Assembly (NCBI GenBank): GCA_903860975.1 | Contig: CAIOSI010000022.1 | Span: 1 to 64,000 of the forward strand | DNA length: 64,000 nucleotides | Direction: 5' to 3' | Source: an uncultured Alphaproteobacteria bacterium | GTDB lineage: Bacteria > Pseudomonadota > Alphaproteobacteria > Caulobacterales > Caulobacteraceae | In this document: positions 1 to 9,239 of the stretch, piece after piece | Layout of the letters: every line of letters begins with the position of its first letter | How positions within the stretch are numbered: the first letter of the stretch is position 1 | Program-made: the position numbers and the translations under genes | The notes under the pieces: model-generated | Seen by the model: the letters and a program-made list of their open reading frames with translations, nothing else | Told to the model about the DNA's origin: nothing | Database searches by the model: none

Positions 1-82
1 CATGGACACGGGTCTGCGCTTCGCGATCCGCGAAGGTGGCCGCACTGTTGGCGCCGGTGTCGTGGCCAAGATCATCAAGTAA
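1..82 (+). CDS. tuf: Elongation factor Tu, C-terminal end (partial)
   Basis: Only the last 26 codons are in the window; the gene starts upstream of base 1. The visible end reads RFAIREGGRTVGAGVVAKII plus K and stop, which is the highly conserved C-terminal beta-barrel of EF-Tu. EF-Tu carries aminoacyl-tRNA to the ribosome as a GTP complex in the cytoplasm. In most alphaproteobacteria tuf is followed directly by rpsJ; here a hairpin terminator and about 4.2 kb of other genes intervene. Whether this is tufA or a second copy cannot be told from this fragment. Confidence 0.93.
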   Translation, partial: MDTGLRFAIREGGRTVGAGVVAKIIK

Positions 83-110
83 GGCCCAAAGCCTTACATG
101 AACCTACAAG

Positions 111-141
111 AGGCCGTCGGGGCGACCCGGCGGCCTTTTTG
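111..141 (+). terminator. Rho-independent terminator after tuf
   Basis: An 11-bp stem (AGGCCGTCGGG paired with CCCGGCGGCCT, one G-T wobble) closes a GCGA tetraloop and is followed directly by a T-run. It lies 28 bases after the tuf stop, so the tuf transcript probably ends before the inserted glycosidase gene. Confidence 0.8.
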
Positions 142-223
142 TTTGCCGGGCAGACCTTGTGACGGCACCTTGCTGTCAACCGAGGCCTGAGAGCTGCGGA
201 AGTTGAGTTGTGGGGAAGAGCAG

Positions 224-2668
224 ATGCAGCGTCGGAGGTTCTTAAAGGTTGCTGGCGTGGCCGCGGCTGGCGCCGCGATTTCGCGACCTGGCGTCTCCGT
301 CGCCTCGGCCGATGCCACGAGTGGGCCGGGGGAGCGGCTGTCGCTGGATCTCGGCTGGCGCTTCAACCGTGGAGATATCGCCTCGCCGGTCCCCCATACG
401 GGCGACCAGACCTACGCCAGCACCAAGGCGGGCGCAGCGAGCGGCGCGGCGGGGCTGCGGTATGATCATTCGAGTTGGCGCCAGCTCGACCTTCCTCACG
501 ACTTCGTCGTCGAGGGACCTTTCGAAGAAACCGCCAACGTCGCGCAAGGCTATCGGCCAAAGGGCGTGGCCTGGTACCGTCGCACCTTTCGGCTTGAAGC
601 GTCTGATCAGGGCAAGCACCTGGAGCTGCAGTTCGACGGCATCGCCACCAATGCCACGGTCTGGTTCAACGGAAATGTCGTGGCGCATGACTGGAGCGGT
701 TATTCCTCGCTCTACATAGACGTAACGGCTTTCGCCCGGTTCGGTGATGAGCTCAACGTCATCGCCGTGCGGGTCGACGCCGATCCTCTGGAGGGCTGGT
801 GGTATGAAGGCGGGGGGATCTATCGCCATGCCTGGCTGCACAAGCGCTCAGCCGTCCATCTGGTCACTGACGGTGTTTATGCCCATCCAAGGGGCGGGTC
901 GGGCGGGCGCTGGACGTTGCCGGTGGAAGCCACTGTCGCCAATATCGGCGAGGCCACAGCCGACGTTGAGGTCGAGGTCGTTGTGGTTGACCCTGAAGGC
1001 CGACCGGTAACGCAAGGGCGCACCAGCATCTCCGTCTCGCCGTTAGGCCGCTCCGTGGCCAATCTGTCGCTTGATATTGCGGGGCCGCAGCTCTGGTCGA
1101 TCGAAAGCCCTACGCTCTATAAGGTCCGTACCACTGTCCGGCGCGGCGGTGTGGTGTCGGACGAGGCCGTGACGCGCTGTGGATTCCGGACCCAACGGTT
1201 CGATCCTGATCACGGCTTCTTCCTCAATGACAAGCCGGTGAAGATACAAGGCGTCTGTATCCATCAAGATCACGCTGGCGTCGGCATCGCGCTCCCAGAC
1301 TCAATAATCGAGTACCGCTTGCGGCGGTTGAAGGCGCTGGGCTGTAACGCCATACGGTCTTCGCACAATGCGCCCACCCGTGAGCTGCTGGATGCGGCCG
1401 ACCGGTTGGGCCTGCTGGTGATGGACGAGAACCGGCTGTTCAATACCAGTCCCGACTATCTTCGGATGCTGGAATGGATGGTGCGGCGCGACCGCAACCA
1501 CCCGAGCATCATCATGTGGTCGGTGTTCAACGAGGAGCCATTGCAGGGCCGACGCGAGGGATATGAGATGGTCCGTCGGATGGCGGCTACGGTGAAGCAG
1601 CTGGACGCAACACGCCCGGTCACAGCGGCGATCAACGGTGGCATGTTCAACGCCGTCAATGTCACCCAAGCCGTGGATGTTGTGGGGTTCAATTACCAGA
1701 TTTCCTCCTACGACAAGTTCCATGCGGCTAATCCAACGAAGCCCTGCACCAGCTCGGAGGACACTTCGGCGGTCTCAACACGGGGCGAGTACGCAACCGA
1801 CATGAAGACCCACCTGCTGACGTCCTATGATGAAGTGGCCAGACCCTGGGGCGCGACGCATCGGGCGGCTTGGAAGGCGATCGCAACACGCCCTTACATG
1901 GCGGGCGGCTTCGTCTGGACGGGCTTCGACTACCGAGGTGAGCCGCAACCCTTTGAATGGCCAACGGTGAGTTCGTCCTTCGGAATCATGGATCTCTGCG
2001 GTTTTGAGAAGGCGAGTTTCTATATCCACCAGGCGCAGTGGGTGAAGGATCGCCCGGTGCTGCATTTGATTCCCCACTGGAATTGGACCGGGCATGAAGG
2101 AAGACCGATCCGTGTGATCGCTGCGGCCAACACAGAGACCGTGGCGCTGATGCTCAATGGAAAGTTGATCGGTGAGCAGAAGGTCGATGCGTTCGAAATG
2201 AACGAATGGCTGGTGCCTTATGCGCCGGGCCGCCTAGAGGCTGTCGGCAAGATCGGCGGACGGGTTGTCGCACACGCTGTTGTTGAGACCGCGGGCGCGC
2301 CGATCGCCTTACGCTTGACGCCAGACCGAGCCGGACTGGCAGGAGACGGACGTGATGCGATGCCGGTGACGGTAGAGGCGTTGGACGTTCAGGGTCGTCA
2401 CGTGCCGACGGCTAATCTGCCGATCAGCTTCGAGATCGCCGGTGGCCGGATCATCGGATTGGGTAATGGCGACGCCAACAGCCACGAACCGGAGAAGGGC
2501 ACCACGCGCAGCCTCTATAATGGTCTTGCGCAGGTGATCGTACAAAGTGAGGAGGGCGGCCTTGGCGATCTCGTCCTTCGGGCTCGGACGCCCAGTCTCA
2601 AGCCAGCGGAAGCCCGGATCGCGGTACGCGCGGACCGTGGGCCGGCGTCCTTAGCCCGGCTGGCGTGA
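224..2668 (+). CDS. Exported glycoside hydrolase family 2 protein (beta-galactosidase-like)
   Basis: An 814-residue GH2 enzyme, probably a periplasmic beta-galactosidase or related exo-glycosidase. Domain order is the jelly-roll sugar-binding domain (about 45-215), immunoglobulin-like domain (about 220-330), TIM barrel (about 335-610), then DUF4982-like and C-terminal sandwich domains. The likely acid/base is Glu437 in FNEE; the likely nucleophile is Glu512 in SSEDTSAVSTRGEY, followed by the conserved GGFVWTGFDYRGEP. The N-terminus has a twin-arginine-type signal (RRRFLKVAG, then a hydrophobic run ending near SVASA). I chose ATG 224 because GGGGAAGAG precedes it; an in-frame TTG at 203 lacks a better ribosome site. 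The true substrate cannot be read from sequence. The gene stands alone between tuf and the ribosomal operon, probably a later insertion. Confidence 0.85.
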   Translation: MQRRRFLKVAGVAAAGAAISRPGVSVASADATSGPGERLSLDLGWRFNRGDIASPVPHTGDQTYASTKAGAASGAAGLRYDHSSWRQLDLPHDFVVEGPFEETANVAQGYRPKGVAWYRRTFRLEASDQGKHLELQFDGIATNATVWFNGNVVAHDWSGYSSLYIDVTAFARFGDELNVIAVRVDADPLEGWWYEGGGIYRHAWLHKRSAVHLVTDGVYAHPRGGSGGRWTLPVEATVANIGEATADVEVEVVVVDPEGRPVTQGRTSISVSPLGRSVANLSLDIAGPQLWSIESPTLYKVRTTVRRGGVVSDEAVTRCGFRTQRFDPDHGFFLNDKPVKIQGVCIHQDHAGVGIALPDSIIEYRLRRLKALGCNAIRSSHNAPTRELLDAADRLGLLVMDENRLFNTSPDYLRMLEWMVRRDRNHPSIIMWSVFNEEPLQGRREGYEMVRRMAATVKQLDATRPVTAAINGGMFNAVNVTQAVDVVGFNYQISSYDKFHAANPTKPCTSSEDTSAVSTRGEYATDMKTHLLTSYDEVARPWGATHRAAWKAIATRPYMAGGFVWTGFDYRGEPQPFEWPTVSSSFGIMDLCGFEKASFYIHQAQWVKDRPVLHLIPHWNWTGHEGRPIRVIAAANTETVALMLNGKLIGEQKVDAFEMNEWLVPYAPGRLEAVGKIGGRVVAHAVVETAGAPIALRLTPDRAGLAGDGRDAMPVTVEALDVQGRHVPTANLPISFEIAGGRIIGLGNGDANSHEPEKGTTRSLYNGLAQVIVQSEEGGLGDLVLRARTPSLKPAEARIAVRADRGPASLARLA

Positions 2669-2769
2669 CCGCGCACCCATGACGGTGCAGTTATGACCGC
2701 GAATTAAGCTGCTTCGATGGCAGCGCAGGACTAGCTTCCGCGCCAGGATTTGGACTTGGGAGAACGCCC

Positions 2770-3087
2770 ATGCGTTTTGCGATCGCGCGGGCAGTGGCGG
2801 CGACAACCTTGGTCGCCGTCAGCGTCGTGGCCGCCGCGCCTTCGGTGGAGATCAGGGATGGCGTCGGACGCATCGCCGTTGCTCCGCAAGACCGAGCAGA
2901 CGTTAAGGTCGAGATGATAACGACCAACGCGTCATTACCGATCGAGGTGAGTACCGTGGGTGGCCAGACGGTTATCGACGGCAAATTTGCTAACCGCATT
3001 CGCGACGGCCAGGGCCGTGGTGATCATCCGACGACCTGGGTGCGCGGCCTTTCCATTTCCGGCGGCTGGCATGTGACAGTCGGCTAA
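2770..3087 (+). CDS. Short exported protein, truncated paralogue of the next gene
   Basis: A 105-residue protein with an N-terminal signal peptide (hydrophobic run, cleavage near VVAAAPS). Its first 80 residues align with the next gene: both have the order signal, SVEI/VKD, VARV/IAV-P, R-DVKV, then QT-IDG and RIR. After RIR the similarity breaks down and the frame ends within about 30 residues, whereas the next gene continues for another 190. It therefore looks like a truncated or decayed DUF2807/GIN-type duplicate. It may still be translated: GGGAGAACGCCC precedes the ATG. No function can be given. Confidence 0.6.
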   Translation: MRFAIARAVAATTLVAVSVVAAAPSVEIRDGVGRIAVAPQDRADVKVEMITTNASLPIEVSTVGGQTVIDGKFANRIRDGQGRGDHPTTWVRGLSISGGWHVTVG

Positions 3088-3140
3088 AGCCTGCTTTGCT
3101 CCAACGTCAAACCTAGAGTCTCGAAGACGGAGAAATCCAA

Positions 3141-3974
3141 ATGCGGACCAGTCTAATTCTCGCGATCGCGCTCGCCGCCACCTTCGCCGCCGGCGGAGCT
3201 GGAGCCGCCTCAGTCGAAGTCAAAGACGCCGTGGCCAGAGTGACGGTGATCCCGGAGAACCGGACGGACATCAAGGTCGACATTATTCAGACCAATCCAC
3301 AGCTGCCGCTCGTGGTTCGCACCTTCGCCGGGCAGACGATTGTTGACGGCCGCCTCGGCCGCCGCATCCGTAGCTGCAACGGCCAAGGCGAGAACGTCTT
3401 GGTCAAGGTGCGTGGAATTGGCCTGATCGCTTGGCGGCAAATGCCGCAGGTGGTGATCCATACGCCACGCGCCGTCGATCTCGACGCCGGTGGGGCCGTC
3501 TGGGGTTCGGTTGGCCGCTCTGCCAGCGTAAAACTTGGCAACGCCGGCTGCGGGGACTGGATTATAGGCAATGTCGAAGGAAACCTCAGGATCAGCCAGG
3601 CTGGTTCGGGCGACACGCGTGCTGGGATGGCAAGTTCCGCCAAGGTTCGTGTGGCTGGGTCGGGCGACACGGCGCTGGGCGATATCAAGGGGCCGTTGGA
3701 AGTCGACGTTGCGGGCTCCGGCGATGTCTCCGTGGCATCTGTTACAGGCGCGCTTGAGGTTCACGTGGCGGGCTCTGGAGACGTGAAAGTTGCCTCTGGC
3801 CATGCTCCAACCATGAACGTTGGCATCGCCGGCTCCGGCAACGTTGATTTTCGCGGCACGGCGGACACCTTGAAGGCGCGGATCGCCGGCTCCGGCGATG
3901 TGCGCGCCATGAAGGTGACCGGCACGATCTCCAAGACCGTGATGGGTTCCGGCGGCGTCACGATCGGGAAGTGA
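3141..3974 (+). CDS. Exported GIN/DUF2807-family protein with GSGD repeats
   Basis: A 277-residue secreted protein with a signal peptide (about 1-22). From about residue 150 it contains repeated AGSGD or AGSGN motifs spaced some 18-20 residues apart, the pattern of the putative auto-transporter adhesin head-GIN domain (DUF2807), which folds as a right-handed parallel beta-helix. Such proteins are envelope or surface proteins of unknown biochemical role. GACGGAG lies before the ATG. It follows a shorter paralogue by about 50 bases, so the two are probably a tandem duplication transcribed together. Nothing ties it to the ribosomal genes downstream. Confidence 0.8.
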   Translation: MRTSLILAIALAATFAAGGAGAASVEVKDAVARVTVIPENRTDIKVDIIQTNPQLPLVVRTFAGQTIVDGRLGRRIRSCNGQGENVLVKVRGIGLIAWRQMPQVVIHTPRAVDLDAGGAVWGSVGRSASVKLGNAGCGDWIIGNVEGNLRISQAGSGDTRAGMASSAKVRVAGSGDTALGDIKGPLEVDVAGSGDVSVASVTGALEVHVAGSGDVKVASGHAPTMNVGIAGSGNVDFRGTADTLKARIAGSGDVRAMKVTGTISKTVMGSGGVTIGK

Positions 3975-4028
3975 TAGCCCAGGCGCGCCCGGGGGTACGG
4001 AGCACGATCGAAACCCTCTGTCTCGCCC

Positions 4029-4057
4029 TTGACGCGCCCGAGTCGAGTCGGTAGATA
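4029..4057 (+). promoter_or_regulatory. Candidate housekeeping promoter of the S10 operon
   Basis: TTGACG at 4029-4034 and TAGATA at 4052-4057 are separated by exactly 17 bases. Written in the Caulobacter style, TTGACGC is followed after 14 bases by GGTAGATA, close to GCTANAWC. It would start a leader of about 225 bases before rpsJ. Inferred from pattern only. Confidence 0.6.
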
Positions 4058-4070
4058 CCCGCCTCCTGTT

Positions 4071-4195
4071 GGACCGGCTGTAACCCGCAAGGGTTAGACG
4101 CGGTCCGCAGAACGAGCTGAGGCAGTGTCTTCATCGACGCCTTGGCGCAGGCCCTCGCGTGTATCGCGTGGGCCTAAGTCGTTTTTGCGGACTTA
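4071..4195 (+). promoter_or_regulatory. Structured 5' leader of the S10 operon
   Basis: This stretch without a gene holds three successive hairpins. 4071-4106: GGACCG pairs with CGGTCC and encloses AACCC-GCAA-GGGTT. 4150-4174: GGCCC-t-CGCG pairs with CGCG-t-GGGCC around a 5-base loop. 4175-4195: TAAGTC pairs with GACTTA around a 9-base loop. A long folded leader before rpsJ is the classic place for autogenous control by a ribosomal protein (L4 in Escherichia coli), but I do not recognise this structure as a named RNA family. Confidence 0.5.
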
Positions 4196-4290
4196 CGCGT
4201 ACGTGCTCTCTCTTGAGGGTGCGGGTTGGTCTTTGAAATGGTCGAGATCACGCGGACGGTTCGTCGTCTGTAGGGAACGAAAAGAGCGAT

Positions 4291-4599
4291 ATGGATCGTC
4301 AGAACATCCGCATCCGCCTCAAGGCGTTTGACCACCGCGTGCTGGACCATTCCACACGCGAGATTGTCAACACCGCGAAGCGTACCGGCGCTACCGTGCG
4401 CGGACCTATTCCGCTGCCGACGCGTATTGAAAAATTCACCGTCAACCGTTCGCCGCACATCGACAAGAAGTCGCGCGAGCAGTTCGAAATCCGCACGCAC
4501 AAGCGCGTGCTCGATATCGTCGACCCCACCCCGCAGACCGTGGACGCGCTGATGAAGCTCGACCTGTCCGCCGGTGTGGACGTCGAGATCAAGCTCTAA
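4291..4599 (+). CDS. rpsJ: 30S ribosomal protein S10 (NusE)
   Basis: A 102-residue S10, the usual length for the family. It is part of the head of the 30S subunit and, as NusE, also of the transcription antitermination complex. The opening [15 protein letters not shown] and the conserved loop with [20 protein letters not shown] identify it. It is the first gene of the S10 operon, preceded by GAAAAGAG and the structured leader; rplC follows 12 bases after its stop. Confidence 0.97.
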   Translation: MDRQNIRIRLKAFDHRVLDHSTREIVNTAKRTGATVRGPIPLPTRIEKFTVNRSPHIDKKSREQFEIRTHKRVLDIVDPTPQTVDALMKLDLSAGVDVEIKL

Positions 4600-4611
4600 G
4601 GGGTCAGCCAG

Positions 4612-5382
4612 ATGCGTACCGGCGTGATCGCCAAAAAGCTGGGCATGGCTCGCTTCTTCGATGAAGCAGGGACCCATGTGCCGGTGACCGTGCTCAGCCT
4701 CGAGGGCTGTACGGTTGTTGCCCAACGCACCCAGGACAAGGACGGCTACGTCGCCCTCCAGCTGGGCGCGGGGGCAAAAAAGCCCAAGAACACCTCCAAG
4801 GCCATGCGTGGCCACTTCGCGAAAGCGGAAGTCGAGCCCAAGCGAAGGCTCGCGGAGTTCCGCGTCTCTGAAGACATGCTCATCGACGTGGGTTCGGAAA
4901 TCACTGCAGACCATTTCCTGGCGGGTCAAAAGATCGACGTCACGGGGACAACGGTCGGCAAGGGCTTCCAGGGCGCGATGAAGCGCTGGAACTTTGGTGG
5001 CATGCGCGCCACTCACGGCGTGTCCGTCTCCCACCGCGCCCACGGCTCCACAGGTCAGCGCCAAGATCCCGGCAAGACCTTCAAGGGCAAGAAGATGGCT
5101 GGCCATCTTGGTCAGGAAACCGTCACCACCTTGAATCTGACGGTTTGGCGCGTCGATGTTGAGCGTGGTCTGATCTTGGTGAAGGGCGCAGTCCCCGGCA
5201 CCGAGGGCGATTTCGTCAAGATCCGCGATGCGGTCAAGATTGCGGCTCCTGCCGGCATTCCGACCCCCGGCGCCTTCCGCAAGGTCGGTGGAGAACCCAT
5301 AGCTCCCACCGCCGAGGAGCCCGCTGTGGTTGAGGCCGCTGCGCCTGAAGCCGAAGCGCCTGCTGCTGGGGGTGAAGCCTAA
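4612..5382 (+). CDS. rplC: 50S ribosomal protein L3
   Basis: A 256-residue L3, one of the first proteins in 50S assembly and close to the peptidyl transferase centre. The conserved [20 protein letters not shown] segment (about 143-162) contains the glutamine region that PrmB methylates in Escherichia coli. Compared with the roughly 209-residue E. coli protein it has an extra Ala/Glu/Pro-rich tail (about 225-256), common in alphaproteobacteria. Its stop overlaps the rplD start by one base (TAATG), which implies coupled translation. Confidence 0.97.
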   Translation: MRTGVIAKKLGMARFFDEAGTHVPVTVLSLEGCTVVAQRTQDKDGYVALQLGAGAKKPKNTSKAMRGHFAKAEVEPKRRLAEFRVSEDMLIDVGSEITADHFLAGQKIDVTGTTVGKGFQGAMKRWNFGGMRATHGVSVSHRAHGSTGQRQDPGKTFKGKKMAGHLGQETVTTLNLTVWRVDVERGLILVKGAVPGTEGDFVKIRDAVKIAAPAGIPTPGAFRKVGGEPIAPTAEEPAVVEAAAPEAEAPAAGGEA

Positions 5383-6020
5383 TGAAACTCGACGTCATCA
5401 AACTCGACGGCGGGAAGGGCGGCTCAATTGAGCTTTCCGATGATATCTTCGGTATTGAAGATATCCGCGCCGACATCCTGCAGCGCTGCGTAACTTGGCA
5501 ACTGGCCAAGCGGCGGGCGGGTACCCACAAGATCCAGGTCCGTAACGAAGTCTCGCGGACCGGTAAGAAGATGTACAAGCAAAAGGGCACCGGCAGCGCC
5601 CGTCACGGTTCGCGTCGTGCGGCTCAGTTTGTCGGTGGCGCCAAGGCCCACGGCCCGGTTGTGCGTAGCCACGCTTTCGATCTGCCCAAAAAGGTTCGTG
5701 CGCTGGCGCTACGTCACGCGCTCTCCTCCAAGGCCAAAGACGGCTCGCTGATCGTCGTTGATAGCGTATCACTGACAGACCCCAAGACAGCCGCGCTTCG
5801 CCTCCAACTGGGCGCGATCGGCGTCACGCACGCGCTGGTGATCGCCGGCGTCGAGGTTGACAACAATTTCAAGCTGGCCGCGCGCAACATTCCGAATGTG
5901 GACGTGCTACCGAATGCGGGTTTGAACGTTTATGACGTGCTGCGACGCCGCACCTTGGTCCTGACCAAGGACGCGGTTGAAGCGATCAATGCGCGCTTCC
6001 AAGAGAAGGAGGCTGCGTAA
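5382..6020 (+). CDS. rplD: 50S ribosomal protein L4
   Basis: A 212-residue L4, a 50S protein whose long loop lines the peptide exit tunnel. The loop is visible as [18 protein letters not shown] (about 66-83). In gammaproteobacteria L4 represses its own operon through the S10 leader; the folded leader upstream leaves this possible here but does not prove it. It overlaps rplC and rplW by one base on each side. Confidence 0.97.
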   Translation: MKLDVIKLDGGKGGSIELSDDIFGIEDIRADILQRCVTWQLAKRRAGTHKIQVRNEVSRTGKKMYKQKGTGSARHGSRRAAQFVGGAKAHGPVVRSHAFDLPKKVRALALRHALSSKAKDGSLIVVDSVSLTDPKTAALRLQLGAIGVTHALVIAGVEVDNNFKLAARNIPNVDVLPNAGLNVYDVLRRRTLVLTKDAVEAINARFQEKEAA

Positions 6021-6322
6021 TGGCCGAGCAACCGACCGCCCGTCACTACGACACCATCCTGTCGCCGATCATTACGGAAAAGGCCACGTTGCTCTCGGAG
6101 CATAACAAGGTCGTCTTCCGGGTCGCTGGCGATGCGTCGAAGGACGAAATCGCAGCCGCCGTTGAGGCGCTGTTCAAAGTGAACGTAACCAAGGTCAACA
6201 CCCTCAACGTGAAGGGCAAGACCAAGCGGTTTCGCGGCATTAAGGGCCGGCGTTCTGACGTAAAGAAAGCTGTCGTGACGCTGGCCGAAGGCCAGTCCAT
6301 CGACATCACCACGGGGCTCTGA
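6020..6322 (+). CDS. rplW: 50S ribosomal protein L23
   Basis: A 100-residue L23, of usual length. It sits at the exit of the peptide tunnel and docks trigger factor and the signal recognition particle. Recognised by SPIITEKAT near the N-terminus and [15 protein letters not shown] in the middle. Translation is probably coupled to rplD (one-base overlap) and rplB follows after 4 bases. Confidence 0.96.
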   Translation: MAEQPTARHYDTILSPIITEKATLLSEHNKVVFRVAGDASKDEIAAAVEALFKVNVTKVNTLNVKGKTKRFRGIKGRRSDVKKAVVTLAEGQSIDITTGL

Positions 6323-6326
6323 TCCG

Positions 6327-7163
6327 ATGGCCTTGAAACAATATAATCCGACCTCGCCGGGTCGCCGCCAGCTGGTGCTGGTGGATAAGTCCGAGCTCCA
6401 CAAGGGCCGTCCGGAAAAGTCTCTCGTCGAGGGTTTGACCAAGTCCGGCGGACGCGGTGGTGGCGGCCGCATCGCGGTGCGTTTCCGTGGTGGCGGCGCA
6501 AAGCGCCTCTATCGGAAAATCGACTTCAAGCGCCGTAAGTTCGACATGGTCGGCGTGGTCGAGCGCTTGGAATACGACCCCAACCGGACAGCTTTCATTG
6601 CGCTGATAAAGTACGCCGATGATGAGCTTGCCTACATCCTGGCGCCGCAGCGGCTTAAGGTTGGCGATCAGGTGATCGCTGGCGAGAAGGCCGACGTAAA
6701 GCCCGGTAACGCCATGCCGCTTCGTGGCATGCCGATCGGCACCATTATTCACAACGTCGAGCTAAAACCCCTCAAGGGTGGACAGATCGCCCGCTCAGCG
6801 GGGACCTACGCCCAGCTTGTCGGCCGCGATGCCGGCTACGCTCAGATCCGACTGAATTCGGGCGAGCTGCGCATGGTTCCGGACAGCTGCATGGCGTCGG
6901 TGGGTGCGGTGTCGAACCCCGACCACATGAACGAAGTCATGGGCAAGGCTGGTCGTAATCGGCACAAGGGCCGTCGCCCGCACGTACGCGGCGTCGCCAT
7001 GAACCCGGTCGACCACCCGCACGGCGGTGGTGAGGGCAAGACCTCCGGAGGCCGTAATCCGGTCACCCCGTGGGGCAAGCCGACCAAGGGCGCTAAGACT
7101 CGTACGAACAAGACCACGGATAAGTTCATCATCCGGTCGCGTCATGCACGGAAGGCTCGCTAA
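6327..7163 (+). CDS. rplB: 50S ribosomal protein L2
   Basis: A 278-residue L2, an RNA-binding protein needed for subunit joining and peptidyl transfer. The diagnostic C-terminal segment [20 protein letters not shown] (about 222-241) is intact, including the histidine cluster near the catalytic centre. Starts 4 bases after rplW and is followed by rpsS after 3 bases. Confidence 0.97.
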   Translation: MALKQYNPTSPGRRQLVLVDKSELHKGRPEKSLVEGLTKSGGRGGGGRIAVRFRGGGAKRLYRKIDFKRRKFDMVGVVERLEYDPNRTAFIALIKYADDELAYILAPQRLKVGDQVIAGEKADVKPGNAMPLRGMPIGTIIHNVELKPLKGGQIARSAGTYAQLVGRDAGYAQIRLNSGELRMVPDSCMASVGAVSNPDHMNEVMGKAGRNRHKGRRPHVRGVAMNPVDHPHGGGEGKTSGGRNPVTPWGKPTKGAKTRTNKTTDKFIIRSRHARKAR

Positions 7164-7166
7164 GAC

Positions 7167-7445
7167 ATGACACGCTCTGTCTGGAAAGGTCCGTTCGTCG
7201 ACGGATACCTGCTGAAAAAGGCCGAGGCTGTTCAAGGCTCGGGCCGCAAGGACGTGATCAAAACCTGGTCGCGCCGCTCCACCATCATGCCGCAGTTCGT
7301 GGGTCTCACGTTCGGTGTGCACAACGGCCAAAAGCACGTCCCCGTGCACGTGTCGGAAGACATGGTCGGTATGAAGCTGGGCGAGTTTGCGCCCACCCGC
7401 TTCTTCCCCGGCCACGCCGCCGACAAGAAGGCCAAAAGGAAGTAG
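7167..7445 (+). CDS. rpsS: 30S ribosomal protein S19
   Basis: A 92-residue S19 of the 30S head, which forms a complex with S13 at the subunit interface. The start [20 protein letters not shown] and the later [15 protein letters not shown] are characteristic. Gaps of 3 and 2 bases to its neighbours place it firmly in the operon. Confidence 0.97.
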   Translation: MTRSVWKGPFVDGYLLKKAEAVQGSGRKDVIKTWSRRSTIMPQFVGLTFGVHNGQKHVPVHVSEDMVGMKLGEFAPTRFFPGHAADKKAKRK

Positions 7446-7447
7446 CC

Positions 7448-7828
7448 ATGTCGCAGACCAAGAAAGTCCGCCGGCAGTCTGGCGTCGAAGCGATGGCCAA
7501 GGTGAAGACCTTGCGCACGAGTGCTCGGAAATTGAACCTGGTCGCTCAGTCGATCCGCGGCCTTAAGGTGCAGCGGGCCTTGAACGAGCTGGAGTTCAGC
7601 CACAAGCGCATCGCGAGTGATGTCCGTAAGGCGCTCTATTCGGCGATCTCGAACGCCGAGAATAACCACAACCTCGACATCGACTCTTTGGTCGTGGCCG
7701 AGGCCTATGTGGGCAAGAACCTGGTGATGAAGCGCTTCTCCGCCCGTGCGCGGGGCAGGGCTTCGCGTATCGAAAAGCCGTTCAGCGAGATCACCATCGT
7801 GGTCCGCGAACTGGGTGAGGCCGCCTGA
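7448..7828 (+). CDS. rplV: 50S ribosomal protein L22
   Basis: A 126-residue L22, whose beta-hairpin lines the exit tunnel next to L4. [15 protein letters not shown] (about 97-111) is the family signature for the hairpin and tail. The N-terminus is about 14 residues longer than in Escherichia coli, as is common in this group. Its stop overlaps the rpsC start by one base (TGATG). Confidence 0.96.
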   Translation: MSQTKKVRRQSGVEAMAKVKTLRTSARKLNLVAQSIRGLKVQRALNELEFSHKRIASDVRKALYSAISNAENNHNLDIDSLVVAEAYVGKNLVMKRFSARARGRASRIEKPFSEITIVVRELGEAA

Positions 7829-8589
7829 TGGGTCAGAAAGTCAATCCGGTCGGGCTTCGTCTCGGCATCAATCGCACGTGGGACAGCCGTTGGTTCGCCG
7901 ACGGTGCCGAATACGGCAAGCTGCTCCACGAGGACATCAAGGTGCGTCGCGCACTGAAGAAGCGCCTTTATCAAGCTGGCGTTTCGCGTATCACCATCGA
8001 GCGTCCGCACAAGAAGTGCCGCATCACCATCTATGCCGCGCGCCCTGGCGTGATCATCGGCAAGAAGGGTGCTGACATTGACAAGCTTCGCAAGGACATC
8101 GCGGCGATGACCGATGGCGAGGTTCACCTGAACATCGTCGAAATCCGCAAGCCCGAGACAGACGCTCAGTTGATCGCTGAGAATATCGCCCAGCAGCTCG
8201 AGCGCCGGGTGGCCTTCCGCCGGGCGATGAAGCGGTCGATGCAATCGGCCATGCGCCTGGGCGCCAAGGGTGTTCGCATCAATGTTTCGGGTCGCCTCGG
8301 CGGCGCGGAAATTGCGCGGATGGAATGGTATCGCGAAGGACGTGTGCCGCTGCACACGCTGCGTGCGGACATCGACTATGGCTTCACGGAAGCCAAGACC
8401 ACCTACGGCATCATCGGTGTGAAGGTGTGGGTGTTCAAAGGCGAGGTCCTGGAACATGACCCGATGGCGCTCGACAAGCGCCTGGCCGGCGAAAGCGGGC
8501 CTGCGGGTGAAGGCGGCGGTCGTGACCGCTCTGGCGATCGTCCCGACCGCGGCCCGCGCCGTGATCGGCGCGAGCCGGCCAACGCGTAG
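7828..8589 (+). CDS. rpsC: 30S ribosomal protein S3
   Basis: A 253-residue S3 of the 30S head, at the mRNA entry site. [23 protein letters not shown] opens the protein (listed here in part: [19 protein letters not shown]), the KH domain carries the [15 protein letters not shown] loop (about 74-88), and the C-terminal domain reads [15 protein letters not shown] charged Arg/Asp/Gly-rich tail follows from about residue 225, longer than in Escherichia coli. rplP follows after 11 bases. Confidence 0.97.
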   Translation: MGQKVNPVGLRLGINRTWDSRWFADGAEYGKLLHEDIKVRRALKKRLYQAGVSRITIERPHKKCRITIYAARPGVIIGKKGADIDKLRKDIAAMTDGEVHLNIVEIRKPETDAQLIAENIAQQLERRVAFRRAMKRSMQSAMRLGAKGVRINVSGRLGGAEIARMEWYREGRVPLHTLRADIDYGFTEAKTTYGIIGVKVWVFKGEVLEHDPMALDKRLAGESGPAGEGGGRDRSGDRPDRGPRRDRREPANA

Positions 8590-8600
8590 GGGTCTGACTG

Positions 8601-9032
8601 ATGCTGTCTCCGAAAAAGACCAAGTACCGCAAGCAGTTCAAGGGCAAGATCCACGGGGTCGCCAAGTCCGGCTTTACGCTGAACTTTGGCTCCTATGGGC
8701 TCAAGTCCGTAGAGCCCGAGCGCATCACCGCGCGCCAGATCGAGGCGGCTCGCCGCGCGATCACGCGGCAGATGAAGCGCCAGGGTCGGGTTTGGATCCG
8801 TATTTTCCCCGACGTGCCGGTCAGCGACAAGCCTGCCGAAGTGCGTATGGGTAAGGGTAAGGGCGCAGTGGAGTACTGGGCCGCACGCGTTCACCCAGGA
8901 CGGATCATGTTTGAAATCGACGGCGTGCCGGACGATGTGGCCCGTGAAGCTCTGCGCCTTGGCGCAGCCAAGCTTCCGGTGAAGACCCGCATCGTGACGC
9001 GCATCGAAGCCGCTGTTGCGGAGCCCGCGTGA
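8601..9032 (+). CDS. rplP: 50S ribosomal protein L16
   Basis: A 143-residue L16, which shapes the A-site tRNA binding region of the 50S subunit. It begins [15 protein letters not shown] and contains the typical [16 protein letters not shown] and [11 protein letters not shown] segments. The stop overlaps the rpmC start by one base. Confidence 0.97.
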   Translation: MLSPKKTKYRKQFKGKIHGVAKSGFTLNFGSYGLKSVEPERITARQIEAARRAITRQMKRQGRVWIRIFPDVPVSDKPAEVRMGKGKGAVEYWAARVHPGRIMFEIDGVPDDVAREALRLGAAKLPVKTRIVTRIEAAVAEPA

Positions 9033-9226
9033 TGAAGATTGATGAAGTTCGCGGGCTGACGCCCGACCAGTTGGCCGACAGCTTGATTAGTCTGAAGAAA
9101 GAGCAGTTCAACCTGCGCTTCCAGAAGGCGACCGGCCAGATCGAGAAGACCCACCGCGTGGATCAGGTGCGCAAGGATATTGCGCGCATCAAGACCCATC
9201 TGCGGGCCAAGCAGGCGCAGGCCTGA
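9032..9226 (+). CDS. rpmC: 50S ribosomal protein L29
   Basis: A 64-residue L29, a small two-helix protein near the tunnel exit that contacts L23. I start it at ATG 9032 ([18 protein letters not shown]), which shares one base with the rplP stop; an in-frame GTG three bases earlier is less likely. [12 protein letters not shown] is the conserved central segment. Confidence 0.95.
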   Translation: MKIDEVRGLTPDQLADSLISLKKEQFNLRFQKATGQIEKTHRVDQVRKDIARIKTHLRAKQAQA

Positions 9227-9239
9227 GGAGAGCTGACAG

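Noticed and set aside
203..223. TTG start for the GH2 gene
   Set aside because: ATG 224 has a ribosome site at the right distance and places the twin-arginine signal at the very N-terminus, as expected.
4174..5106. Long minus-strand open frame across rpsJ and rplC
   Set aside because: It mirrors highly conserved ribosomal genes on the plus strand; the length comes from GC-rich codon use, and there is no ribosome site or motif.
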